This document shows, one piece after another, positions 35,110-43,608 of a DNA stretch of 64,000 nucleotides. The position numbers were made by a program, and so were the translations under genes. The notes beneath the pieces are model-generated. The model was given only the letters and a program-made list of their open reading frames with translations, had not been told where the DNA came from and ran no database searches. This DNA is from Massilia forsythiae. Lineage in GTDB: Bacteria > Pseudomonadota > Gammaproteobacteria > Burkholderiales > Burkholderiaceae_D. The stretch is from the NCBI RefSeq assembly GCF_012849555.1, contig NZ_CP051685.1, positions 2,914,001-2,978,000 of the forward strand. Direction: 5' to 3'. Numbering within the stretch: position 1 is the stretch's first letter; each line of letters starts with the position of its first letter.

Positions 35110-36276
35110 TTATTTCTTGCGCGAGCTGCGGCGCCGTTCCTCGGGCGCCGGGCCCTGGCTCTGCTGCACCGGCGGCGCGACGTCGCTCGGCGTCACGATC
35201 GGCAGCTCGACGTGGCCATCGGCTTGCAGCGGCACGGCCGAGGCCAGCGGATGCTCGGCGCCGAGCGACTTGGCGACGGCCTTGCTGACCGCCTTGGCCA
35301 ACGGCTTGGCCTTGGCGGTCGGCACCTCGGCGACGGCGTCGATGACGGCCGCGGCCTGGACCAGCGGCGTCCCGGCTGCACCAATTGCGCCGGCCGGATC
35401 GAGCGGCAGTTCCACCGCGTCGCCGCCCGGCTGCTCGACGACCGCGTCGCCGCCCGGCTGCGCTACCGTTTCCTGCGGCGCGTCGATGGTCGCCTCGCCC
35501 GGCGTTTCCACGTTCGATTCGTCGGCGCCCGGGGTCACGTCCGGTTGCGGTTCGACGGGGCGGGAGTCGGGTTGTGCGTCGGGCTGCAGGTCGGGCTGTG
35601 CATCGGGCTGCACATCCGGCTGGACATGCGCCTCGGGCACGGCGGCGGCGGCCGCCTCGCCGGCCGTCTCCACCCCCAGTTCGGTGGCCGCGCCTTGCTG
35701 CGTGGCGGCATCGGCGCTGGTTTGCGCCGCGCCTTCGACGGCATCGTCGGCCGCCTGCGCCGCCGCGCGCAGGGAAGCGTCCGGCACCGCCTGGACGCTC
35801 GCATCCAGCGCCGATTCGGCCAGCGCTGCGCCGGTATCGGCCGCGGCGGCGGCGATCTCGCCGTGTACCGTGGCGCTGTCGGCGGTGGCGATCGCCACCT
35901 GTTCCATCAGGTTGGCGAACGGCGCCGGCATCTGCAGCAGCGGGGCGGGCATCGCCGGCGTCGACACGGTATGCCAGGCCACCGTGCGCACGCCGGTCGC
36001 AATGCTCATCAGTTCGCGCGAATACGCGAACAGGTGCTGCCACGGACCCTGCACGCGCGCGCCGATGGCGAACAGGTCGCGCGGATCGCTGGCATGCAGC
36101 AGTTGCTGCATCGTGCCCGCCGCCTGCTCCACCGAGGCGCGCGAGGTTTTCAGGTTGAGGGCGATCAGCTGCTCGGCGCTGTCGATGGCGCGGCTGGTCA
36201 GCTTGTGGAATACATCGAGCTGGGTTTCCAGCTGGGACTGGCGTACGGCGGAGAATTGCTCGGAGAGGGATGTCAT
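35110..36276 (-). CDS. Phasin family protein with long low-complexity tail
   Basis: A 388-residue protein. The start at 36276 (MTSLSEQFSAVRQSQ) has AAGGAA upstream. The first 110 residues are a phasin domain (LDVFHKLTSRAIDSAEQLIALNLK, VEQAAGTMQQLLHASDPRDLFA), the amphipathic helical coat of polyhydroxyalkanoate granules. The remaining 270 residues are Ala/Gln/Pro/Asp-rich, including a run of six to seven QPD repeats (about 215-245), then an Ala/Lys-rich helix region near the end (AKPLAKAVSKAVAKSL) and a basic C-terminus RRRSSRKK. The tail resembles PhaF/histone-like or DNA-binding phasins in composition. It implies that the organism stores PHA. Confidence 0.85.
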   Translation of the reverse strand: MTSLSEQFSAVRQSQLETQLDVFHKLTSRAIDSAEQLIALNLKTSRASVEQAAGTMQQLLHASDPRDLFAIGARVQGPWQHLFAYSRELMSIATGVRTVAWHTVSTPAMPAPLLQMPAPFANLMEQVAIATADSATVHGEIAAAAADTGAALAESALDASVQAVPDASLRAAAQAADDAVEGAAQTSADAATQQGAATELGVETAGEAAAAAVPEAHVQPDVQPDAQPDLQPDAQPDSRPVEPQPDVTPGADESNVETPGEATIDAPQETVAQPGGDAVVEQPGGDAVELPLDPAGAIGAAGTPLVQAAAVIDAVAEVPTAKAKPLAKAVSKAVAKSLGAEHPLASAVPLQADGHVELPIVTPSDVAPPVQQSQGPAPEERRRSSRKK

Positions 36277-36635
36277 TCTGGATTCCTTGTCATTCAAGTT
36301 ATTCCGTTCGGATGGAACCGTGAGCACGCGGCGCGGGCGGCAAGCACCGGAGAAGCGGACGTTCGTTGCGCGGAACCCACAACTGAAGTGGTTTTCGCCT
36401 TGGGATGGATGCGTGCATCGGCAACGGCGCGCTGCGCTTGGTCAAAGTTCCTTTATGACGCACTGCAATAAGCCTAGTGTAAAGTGATTCGACAGGGTTG
36501 CAAAGCACATTCTGTGGTGTTTTTATAAGGAAATCTTGCGGCGCAGCATCGGTTTGCGGCATGGGTAAGCGGTTGACATCGTGTCATCTCCGCGGCATGG
36601 TAATCTGCCGTCGAACCAGTCACAAAGGAGCCTTC

Positions 36636-37919
36636 ATGGATGTGGTCATCCGCAACGCCAGCCTGGCCGATGGGCGCCGGGTCGACATCGCCATCGCCGG
36701 CGAACGCATCGCCGAGGTCGGCCCGGGCCTGCCGCTGCACGCCGGCCAGGAGATCGATGCCGGCGGCGACCTGGTCAGCGCGCCCTTCGTGGACGCCCAT
36801 TTCCACATGGACGCCACGCTCAGCTACGGCCTGCCGCGCGTGAATGCGTCCGGCACGCTGCTGGAAGGGATCGCGCTGTGGGGCGAGCTCAAGCCGCAAC
36901 TGGCGCAGGAAGCGCTGATCGGGCGCGCCATGCAGTACTGCGACTGGGCGGTGGCGCGCGGCCTGCTGGCGATCCGCACCCACGTCGATATCTGCGACGC
37001 GCGCCTGCTGGCGGTCGAGGCGCTGCTGGAAGTGAAGCGCCGGGTGGCGCCATACCTCGACCTGCAGCTGGTCGCGTTTCCGCAGGACGGCCTGCTGCGC
37101 AGCGCGGGCGCCTTCGACAACCTGAAGCGCGCCATCGCGCTCGGCGTGGACGTGGTCGGCGGCATCCCGCACTTCGAGCGCACCATGGCGCAAGGCGCCG
37201 AATCGGTGCGCCTGCTGTGCGAGTTCGCGGCCGAACGCGGCCTGATGGTCGACATGCATTGCGACGAGAGCGACGATCCGCTGTCGCGCCACATCGAGAC
37301 GCTGGCGGCGGAAACGCTGCGCCTGGGACTGCAGGGCAGGGTGGCCGGCTCGCACCTGACCTCGATGCATTCGATGGACAATTATTACGTCAGCAAGCTG
37401 CTCCCGCTGATCGCCGAATCGGGCGTGGCGGCGATCGCGAATCCCTTGATTAACATTACCCTGCAGGGCCGTCACGACACCTACCCGAAGCGGCGCGGCA
37501 TGACGCGCGTGCCGGAACTGCTGGCGGCCGGGGTGCCGGTCGCCTTCGGCCACGATTGCGTGATGGACCCATGGTACGGCCTCGGCTCCGGCGACATGCT
37601 GGAAGTGGCGCACATGGGCCTGCACGTGGCGCAGATGACCGGGCAGGACGCCATGCGCGCCTGCTTCCGCGCCATCACCGAGACCCCGGCGCGCATCCTC
37701 GGCCTGCAAGGCTACGGCATCGCGCCGGGCTGCCACGCCGACCTGGTGCTGCTCGATGCCGGCGACCCGGTCGAGGCGATCCGCCTGCGCGCGGCGCGCC
37801 GCCTGGTGATGCGGCGCGGCCGGGTCGTCAGCGAGGCGCCGCCGGCGCGCGCGCGCCTGCGCCTGCCGGGACGGCCGGACGGCGTCGATTTCCGGCTCGG
37901 CCGCGCCAACCAGGCCTGA
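36636..37919 (+). CDS. Cytosine deaminase-like amidohydrolase
   Basis: A 427-residue amidohydrolase. The ATG at 36636 follows AAAGGAG. Metal and active-site segments match the CodA group: HFHMD (His55, His57), MHCDESDD (His208, Glu211), SHLTSMHSMDNYY, and FGHDCVMDPWYGLGSGDM (Asp307). The enzyme should hydrolyse cytosine to uracil and ammonia or act on a related cyclic amidine; specificity within the group cannot be read here. It is followed after 10 bases by an acetyltransferase gene. The 360-base gap to the divergent phasin gene holds both promoters; I could not define them with confidence. Confidence 0.85.
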   Translation: MDVVIRNASLADGRRVDIAIAGERIAEVGPGLPLHAGQEIDAGGDLVSAPFVDAHFHMDATLSYGLPRVNASGTLLEGIALWGELKPQLAQEALIGRAMQYCDWAVARGLLAIRTHVDICDARLLAVEALLEVKRRVAPYLDLQLVAFPQDGLLRSAGAFDNLKRAIALGVDVVGGIPHFERTMAQGAESVRLLCEFAAERGLMVDMHCDESDDPLSRHIETLAAETLRLGLQGRVAGSHLTSMHSMDNYYVSKLLPLIAESGVAAIANPLINITLQGRHDTYPKRRGMTRVPELLAAGVPVAFGHDCVMDPWYGLGSGDMLEVAHMGLHVAQMTGQDAMRACFRAITETPARILGLQGYGIAPGCHADLVLLDAGDPVEAIRLRAARRLVMRRGRVVSEAPPARARLRLPGRPDGVDFRLGRANQA

Positions 37920-37929
37920 CCGGGCATCC

Positions 37930-38439
37930 ATGCAGATCCTGGCCAGCGCGCGCCTGACCCTGCGCACCGCCGACCCCGGCGACGGCGCCTTTTACCTGGC
38001 GCTGCTGAACGACCCGGCCTTCATCGACAACATCGGCGACCGCGGCGTGCGCACGCTGGAGCAGGCGCACCAGGCGCTGCTGGCCGGGCCGATCGCGATG
38101 CAGGAGGCGCGCGGCCATTCGCTGTACGTGGTCGAATTGGCCGGCAGCGGCGTGCCGATCGGGATGTGCGGCCTGATCAAGCGCGACAGCCTGGACGGCG
38201 TCGACCTCGGCTACGCCTTCCTGCCGGCCTGGCGCGCCCAGGGCTATGCCTTCGAGGCCGGCAAGGCGGTGCTGGAGTACGCCCCCGGCCTGGGCCTGCG
38301 CCGCGTGCTGGCGATCACTTCTCCCAACAACATCGCTTCCAACTGCCTGCTGCGCAAGCTGGGCATGCGCTTCGAACGCTTCCTGCACCTGCCGCCGGAT
38401 TTTGCCGGCGCCAACCTGTATTCGATCCATGTTGGATAA
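37930..38439 (+). CDS. GNAT family N-acetyltransferase
   Basis: A 169-residue RimJ/RimL-type acetyltransferase. It begins ILASARLTLRTADPGDGAFYLALLNDP and contains the acetyl-CoA segment DLGYAFLPAWRAQGYAFEAGKAVLEYA (Q/RxxGxG/A variant RAQGYA) and TSPNNIASNCLLRKLGM, all typical of this group. It probably modifies a small molecule or a protein N-terminus. It is co-transcribed with the amidohydrolase (10-base gap). The target is unknown. Confidence 0.87.
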   Translation: MQILASARLTLRTADPGDGAFYLALLNDPAFIDNIGDRGVRTLEQAHQALLAGPIAMQEARGHSLYVVELAGSGVPIGMCGLIKRDSLDGVDLGYAFLPAWRAQGYAFEAGKAVLEYAPGLGLRRVLAITSPNNIASNCLLRKLGMRFERFLHLPPDFAGANLYSIHVG

Positions 38440-38618
38440 ATATTGAACGATATTGAACGAAGGCTGCGCCATGCGCAGGTGTTGCCGGCACGCGCCGAAA
38501 CGGCAGCAGGTTGTTGCTGTAAACAAACAAACCGCAATCATTAACGATTTTTAGCGTGATTTTATTGTTTTCAGCCGTCATCATTTATTTCTCAAAATAA
38601 ATTCGTCAAATCCTCCGC

Positions 38619-40268
38619 ATGAAGCTCGTCAACCTGAAGATCTCGGCCCGCCTGGGCCTGTTGGGCGGCCTGTTCCTGGCCGCCATGCTCGTGCTCAGCT
38701 TCAATGCCTGGCAATCGCTGGCGCAGGCCAATGCACGCGCCGGCGCCGCCCTCGGCCGCATCGATGCGCTGGCGCGCGCCGCCGATACCGCACGCAATGC
38801 GCAGGTCGAATTCAAGGTGCAGGTGCAGGAATGGAAGAACATCCTGGTGCGCGGCGGCGACCCGGCCGAGCTGGAGAAATACACGCAAGCCTTCAAGGCC
38901 AGCGGCGCCGCCACCCTGGCCGATCTCGACCGACTGCGCGACCAGATGGTCGCCGCCGGCGTGCCGGCCGCCTCGGTGGCCCAGGCCCAGTCCTCGTTGC
39001 GCGCGCTCGGCGAACGCTACCTGGCGGCGCTGAAGCTCCACGACCCCGCCGCCCCCGACGCCTATAAACTGCTAGACCGCGAAGTCAAGGGACTGGACCG
39101 CGCGCCCACCGCGCAGATCGACGCCATCGTGGCGCTGATCCAGCAGCATGCGCAGGCGTCGATCGCCGCCATGCAGCAGGAGCGCGCCGCCAGCGAACAG
39201 GCCGAACGCGTGCGCGCCATCGCCACCCTGCTGGGCGTGCTGGCGGTGGCCGGCCCGCTCACCGTGTGGCTGGCGCGCAGCATCACGCGACCGATCGGGC
39301 AGGCGGTGGCGATCGCCGGCACCGTCGCGGCCGGCGACCTGAGCCACCCGATCGCGGTCGACCGCGCCGACGAGGTGGGCATGCTGCTGGCTTCGCTGAA
39401 GAACATGCAGGACAGCCTGGCCGGCATCGTGGCGCGCGTGCGCAGCGGCACCGACACCATCGCGGTGGCCACCGGCGAGATCGCGCAGGGCAACCAGGAC
39501 CTGGCCGCGCGCACCGAGGAGCAGGCCAGCTCGGTCGAGGAAACCGCGGCCTCGATGGAAGAATTGACCTCGATGGTGCGCAGGAGCCGCGACAGCGCCG
39601 AGCAGGCGCGCCGCATGGCCGACGAAGCCAGCGGCGCGGCCGCGCGCGGCGGCGATGCGGTGGCGCAGGTGGTCAGCACCATGGGCGAAATCGACGCCTC
39701 CTCGCGCCGCATCGTCGACATCATCGGCGTCATCGACGGCATCGCCTTCCAGACCAACATCCTGGCCCTGAACGCGGCGGTGGAGGCGGCGCGCGCCGGC
39801 GAGCAGGGACGCGGCTTCGCGGTGGTGGCGTCGGAAGTGCGCAACCTGGCGCAGCGCTCGGCCGCGGCGGCGCGTGAAATCAAGGGCTTGATCGGCGACT
39901 CGGTCGAGCGGGTGCAGGCGGGCACGCGCCTAGTGGGAGAAGCCGGCAGCACCATGCAGGACGTGGTGGCCAGCGTGCAGCGCGTGGCGGCGACCATCGG
40001 CGAGATCAGCGGCACCACCGTGCAGCAGAGCGAAGGCATCATCCAGATCAACGACACCATGAGCCAGATGGACACCGTGGTGCAGCAGAACTCGGCGCTG
40101 GTGGAACAGGCCGCGGCCGCCGCCGACGCGCTGCAGCAGCAGGCGATGGAGCTGGCCGATGCGGTGGGGGTGTTCCGGCTGGCGGACGATGCCGGCGCCA
40201 GCGCAGGTGCCGCGGCGGCGGAAGCGCGTCATGCCGTGCGTTCCGTGCCGCGCGCGCTCCTGGCGTGA
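38619..40268 (+). CDS. Methyl-accepting chemotaxis protein
   Basis: A 549-residue chemoreceptor. Transmembrane helix 1 is near residues 12-30 ([17 protein letters not shown]), a helical ligand domain of about 160 residues follows, and helix 2 is near 195-217 ([18 protein letters not shown]). Then come HAMP and the signalling domain with the conserved hairpin tip [30 protein letters not shown]. The C-terminus ends in SVPRALLA without an NWETF-type pentapeptide, so it likely relies on other receptors for CheR docking. The ligand is unknown. Confidence 0.92.
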   Translation: MKLVNLKISARLGLLGGLFLAAMLVLSFNAWQSLAQANARAGAALGRIDALARAADTARNAQVEFKVQVQEWKNILVRGGDPAELEKYTQAFKASGAATLADLDRLRDQMVAAGVPAASVAQAQSSLRALGERYLAALKLHDPAAPDAYKLLDREVKGLDRAPTAQIDAIVALIQQHAQASIAAMQQERAASEQAERVRAIATLLGVLAVAGPLTVWLARSITRPIGQAVAIAGTVAAGDLSHPIAVDRADEVGMLLASLKNMQDSLAGIVARVRSGTDTIAVATGEIAQGNQDLAARTEEQASSVEETAASMEELTSMVRRSRDSAEQARRMADEASGAAARGGDAVAQVVSTMGEIDASSRRIVDIIGVIDGIAFQTNILALNAAVEAARAGEQGRGFAVVASEVRNLAQRSAAAAREIKGLIGDSVERVQAGTRLVGEAGSTMQDVVASVQRVAATIGEISGTTVQQSEGIIQINDTMSQMDTVVQQNSALVEQAAAAADALQQQAMELADAVGVFRLADDAGASAGAAAAEARHAVRSVPRALLA

Positions 40269-40282
40269 GGCGAAAAATCGTT

Positions 40283-40505
40283 GTTCCAGGCATTGCCTGA
40301 AACGACTCCCTGCGCAGGCGCACTACTGTCCAAGCTAATATTGCCGGCCTAAAGACCGTCGTTTCAGGCACTGCCTGAAACGACTCCCCGCGCAGGCGGG
40401 GACCCATGCTGAACATCCGAAGTCGGTATCCCCGGAAGATTCGGGTTAATTCCGATATACCGAATCCTGTTGCTCTGTATGGGTCCCCGCCTGCGCGGGG
40501 ACGAC
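40283..40505. repeat. Composite dispersed repeat with two TTTCAGGCA palindromes
   Basis: This fills the gap between the chemoreceptor and the glycosidase. It contains a degenerate palindrome GTTCCAGGCATTGCCTGAAAC (40283-40303), a perfect one beginning GTTTCAGGCA (40361-40381), and then a 120-bp body bounded by inverted ends with CCCCGCGCAGGCGGGG (from 40382) and its inverse (to 40505). Copies of the body occur at 52.5 and 58.8 kb, and a half copy at 16.4 kb. There is no transposase, so it is a REP/MITE-like family. Confidence 0.75.
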
Positions 40506-40517
40506 GCGGCAAGGTCT

Positions 40518-43500
40518 TCAACGCACCCGCAGCAGCCGCACCCCGTAGATATCGAAGCGGTTCGACGGCCCCTCCACGCCGCCGGCCGCGCTGAAGCTGG
40601 CGTTGCTCTGCAAATAGCTCATGTTGTAGAAGTCGCTCAGTTCCAGGCGGTAGGCGTGCCCGCCGCGCAGGCGCGCCGTCACGGGCGTCGAGTACACCGC
40701 CGGCGTGTTCGCCTTGTCGATACGCGCGTGCGGCAGCTGCACCACACCCTGCGCCACGACCGCACCCGATTCGTCCTTCACTGCCAGCCACTTCACGCCG
40801 CCGCTGATGCCCAGGTTCACCTGGTTGGCGCCGTTATGGTAGCGCACCTGCAGCGCGTACTCGCCGTCCTGCGGCGCGCGCACGTCGCGCACCGCCAGGC
40901 GGTCTTCGGGCTTGCCCCAGCCGGCCAGGTGCGCTTCGGCGAAGCGGGCGTTCGGCGGCGCCAGCGCCACGCCGCTCCTGCCGTTGACGCTGACGCGGGC
41001 ATCGCCGGCCGCGATCACGGCCTCGGCGCCGGCGCAGCGTGGGCGGCTGTGGTGGCTGCGGTTGCCGGACGCGGTGTACTGCGCCTCGACCGCGTAGCAG
41101 GCGCGGGCGGACGGGGCGCGGTCGATCCAGGTGCCCGCGGCCAGGCCGGCGGCGGCCAGCTTGCCGTCGCGGTAGACGTTGTAGGTGACGGCGGCCGGCG
41201 ACCCGGCGGCCGGCGACCCGGCGGCCGGCGCACCGGTGGCCGGCATACCGGAGGCTTGCGCAGCGGTGTCCGGCGCAGTGGCGCCCGGCGCATCGGCGGC
41301 GCCACTGGCCCCCGCCGTTTTTCCGGCGCCCGCTGCAAACGTCACGGACACGCCGCCGGCGCCGCGCGCCAGGGCGGTGATCACCGGTTCGCGCGGGCCG
41401 AACACGGCCGGCGTTTCCCGGTAGGGATCGGCATTCACGCGATGGATCGCCTGTTCGCCGGCCATCAGCTTGCCGAGCACGATCTCGATGGCGTTCTCGC
41501 GCCCCAGCTGGTCCCAGCGCAGGCGCGCGCCGGCCGGCTTGCCGTTCACCAGGATGCGCTCGACCGCGTAATGGCCGCCGGCATCCTGGCCGGCGGATGC
41601 CGGCGGCAGGCGCAGCGTCAGGTTCAGCGTGCGGCCCTGCAGGCGCAGTCCGGCCAGCGTGGCACTCTCTCCTTGCAGCATGCGCGCGCGCAGGCGCGCG
41701 GTGACGAAGGGTTGCAACGCGATGCCCTCGGCGGTCGTCGACACGCCGAACACGTCGCGCACCACCATGCCGAGATAGGCGCCGACCGACCACAGTTGGC
41801 GGCGCGAATTGATCACCGGCCCGATCAGCGACGGCTTGTCTTCGTCGAGCAGCACCGGCTGGCCGGACAGCCATTCCAGGTTTTCCATGTTCGACAGGTT
41901 GAGCGCGGCGCCGCGTACCAGTGAATCATACGCGGCGTCGGCCACGGCGGCGTTGCCGCCCGCGATCGCGGCGCGCAGGCCGTAGGCCGTGACGAACGGC
42001 CACATGGCGCGGTTGTGGTAGACAGGTACGTCCTGCTGCTGCGGCCAGATCACCGGCGCGCCCATCGGCCCGTGCGGATAGTGCGCCAGGATGCTGCGCG
42101 TACGCGCCGGGTCTGCCACGCCGGTGACGATCGCCAGCGCCTGTCCCAGCCAGTCGAACTTGTGCAGCGGCGCGCCGTCGAAATGGGCGGCGGTGAGGCT
42201 GCTGTACATGCCGGCGTCGTCCAGCCACAGGCGCGCGTTGATGGCGCGTTTCAGGTCGCGCGCCCAGCCGTCGTAGCGGGCCGCGCGCGTCTCGTCTCCC
42301 TGTTCGCGCGCCAGCATCGCGGCAAGCGTCAGGGCTTTATAGTGGCCGACGTTGGTCGACAGCGCCATCGAACTGGCCATCGAGGCCAGGTCGTCCGGGA
42401 TCCAGGCAGCGTAGCTCTGGTCGCGCCAGTCGAGGAAGGATTCCTCGCCGGTGTACAGGCCGGCCGCGGCATCGAAGGCGGCCACGCGGTCGTTCTCGAT
42501 GGTGTTCGACAGGGCGGCAAAGGCGGTCGCCGCGAACGCGCGGCGCTCGGCCGGCGGCAGGCTTTTCAGCACTTCCTCGGCGGCGAAGGCCCAGGTGATG
42601 CGATCGGTGCTGACCGGCCAGCTGCCGCCGCTGCCGGTGTCCTGCACGATCTGCAGCGCCGCGGGCGTGGCACCCTTCTCCCCGCGCACCTGCGGCGCCA
42701 GCGCGATGCCGGGACGCCAGCCGGACAGCTTGAATACGAGCGAATTGCGCACGCGCTGCGGATCGAGCATGGCCAGGCCGAGGTCGGCCGCGTACGACAG
42801 GTCGCGCGTCCACACGTAATGCCATTTTTCGCCGGTCTCGAAGCAGTCGCAGGGAATCGCCGCGTTGCCGTTGTAGTTGCCGTCGCGGATTTCGCTGACC
42901 GCGTCCTGCTTCATCTCGTGCGCGGCCAGCGCGAACAGGGCATCGAAGGCCAGGTTGCCGCTGCGGAGCGTCGGCAGCGCGGGGTCCTCGGTGTACGTGA
43001 CGGATTGCGGACCGGGGTCGCGCAGCTGCATCGTGGTCGAATGCACGTAGGTGCGCAGCGGCGCGCGCGGGTCGCGCACCGAAAAGCGCGCGCGTTCCTG
43101 CTTGCCGTCCCAGGTCGGAAAGGCGAGGGTGGCTTGCGCGGCGGCGCCCGCGTGCGGGTCGGCGGCGGCGGTTTGCGGCGGCGTGTCGATACGCGTCACG
43201 GCCAGTACCGGCCGGGCCGGGTCGCCGACGTCGACGCGGAAGCGGAAGGTCGCGGTGGCGCGCGTGAACAGGTAGTCTTCCGGCCCGGCCTCGGTGGCCA
43301 GCGGGTAGGACTTGCCCGGTTCCACGCGCACGCTGGCGGCCGGATCGGCGACCCATTCGGCGGCCCAGTCCTTGCTGCCGATTTTAAAGGCGTGGTAGCC
43401 CGGGCTGACCAGGATGTCGGCCTGGTACACGCCCTTGCCCTGGTAGGCGAGTACGTTGTCGGTGCCCCAGCCATTGAAGGCGCCGCGCACGTAGATGTCG

Positions 43501-43604
43501 TGGCGCAGCGGCGCCGCTTCGGCGGCGGCGGACGCTGCGACGGCGCCCGGCGCCTGCGGCAGCAGCGCGGCGCACAGCAGGGTAGCGATCAGGGTAGGTT
43601 TCAT
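40518..43604 (-). CDS. Secreted six-hairpin glycosidase with N-terminal starch-binding-like domain
   Basis: A 1028-residue exported protein (signal peptide to about residue 23). Residues 33-110 (DIYVRGAFNGWGTDN, GYHAFKIGSKDWAAEW) resemble a CBM20/48-type carbohydrate-binding domain. The central 450 residues form an (alpha/alpha)6 barrel, with WHYVWTRDLSYAADLGLAML, FLDWRDQSYAAWIP and WPQQQDVPVYHNRAMWP. The C-terminal third has beta domains joined by a PAAGSPAAG linker, ending with a carbohydrate-binding-like domain. It probably removes glucose or short units from alpha-glucans; exact GH family (15, 63 or related) is unsure. It lies 4 bases after the SusA-like stop and should be co-transcribed with it. 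Confidence 0.8.
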   Translation of the reverse strand: MKPTLIATLLCAALLPQAPGAVAASAAAEAAPLRHDIYVRGAFNGWGTDNVLAYQGKGVYQADILVSPGYHAFKIGSKDWAAEWVADPAASVRVEPGKSYPLATEAGPEDYLFTRATATFRFRVDVGDPARPVLAVTRIDTPPQTAAADPHAGAAAQATLAFPTWDGKQERARFSVRDPRAPLRTYVHSTTMQLRDPGPQSVTYTEDPALPTLRSGNLAFDALFALAAHEMKQDAVSEIRDGNYNGNAAIPCDCFETGEKWHYVWTRDLSYAADLGLAMLDPQRVRNSLVFKLSGWRPGIALAPQVRGEKGATPAALQIVQDTGSGGSWPVSTDRITWAFAAEEVLKSLPPAERRAFAATAFAALSNTIENDRVAAFDAAAGLYTGEESFLDWRDQSYAAWIPDDLASMASSMALSTNVGHYKALTLAAMLAREQGDETRAARYDGWARDLKRAINARLWLDDAGMYSSLTAAHFDGAPLHKFDWLGQALAIVTGVADPARTRSILAHYPHGPMGAPVIWPQQQDVPVYHNRAMWPFVTAYGLRAAIAGGNAAVADAAYDSLVRGAALNLSNMENLEWLSGQPVLLDEDKPSLIGPVINSRRQLWSVGAYLGMVVRDVFGVSTTAEGIALQPFVTARLRARMLQGESATLAGLRLQGRTLNLTLRLPPASAGQDAGGHYAVERILVNGKPAGARLRWDQLGRENAIEIVLGKLMAGEQAIHRVNADPYRETPAVFGPREPVITALARGAGGVSVTFAAGAGKTAGASGAADAPGATAPDTAAQASGMPATGAPAAGSPAAGSPAAVTYNVYRDGKLAAAGLAAGTWIDRAPSARACYAVEAQYTASGNRSHHSRPRCAGAEAVIAAGDARVSVNGRSGVALAPPNARFAEAHLAGWGKPEDRLAVRDVRAPQDGEYALQVRYHNGANQVNLGISGGVKWLAVKDESGAVVAQGVVQLPHARIDKANTPAVYSTPVTARLRGGHAYRLELSDFYNMSYLQSNASFSAAGGVEGPSNRFDIYGVRLLRVR

Positions 43605-43608
43605 CGCA

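Noticed and set aside
40361..40505. Possible CRISPR-like repeats or tRNA-like hairpins
   Set aside because: The spacing is irregular, units are palindromic and copies are scattered in single gaps; no cloverleaf or repeat-spacer order is present.
41170..41260. Tandem GCGGCCGGCGACCC-like repeats
   Set aside because: They encode the PAAGSPAAG linker of the six-hairpin glycosidase and keep the frame, so they are part of the gene.
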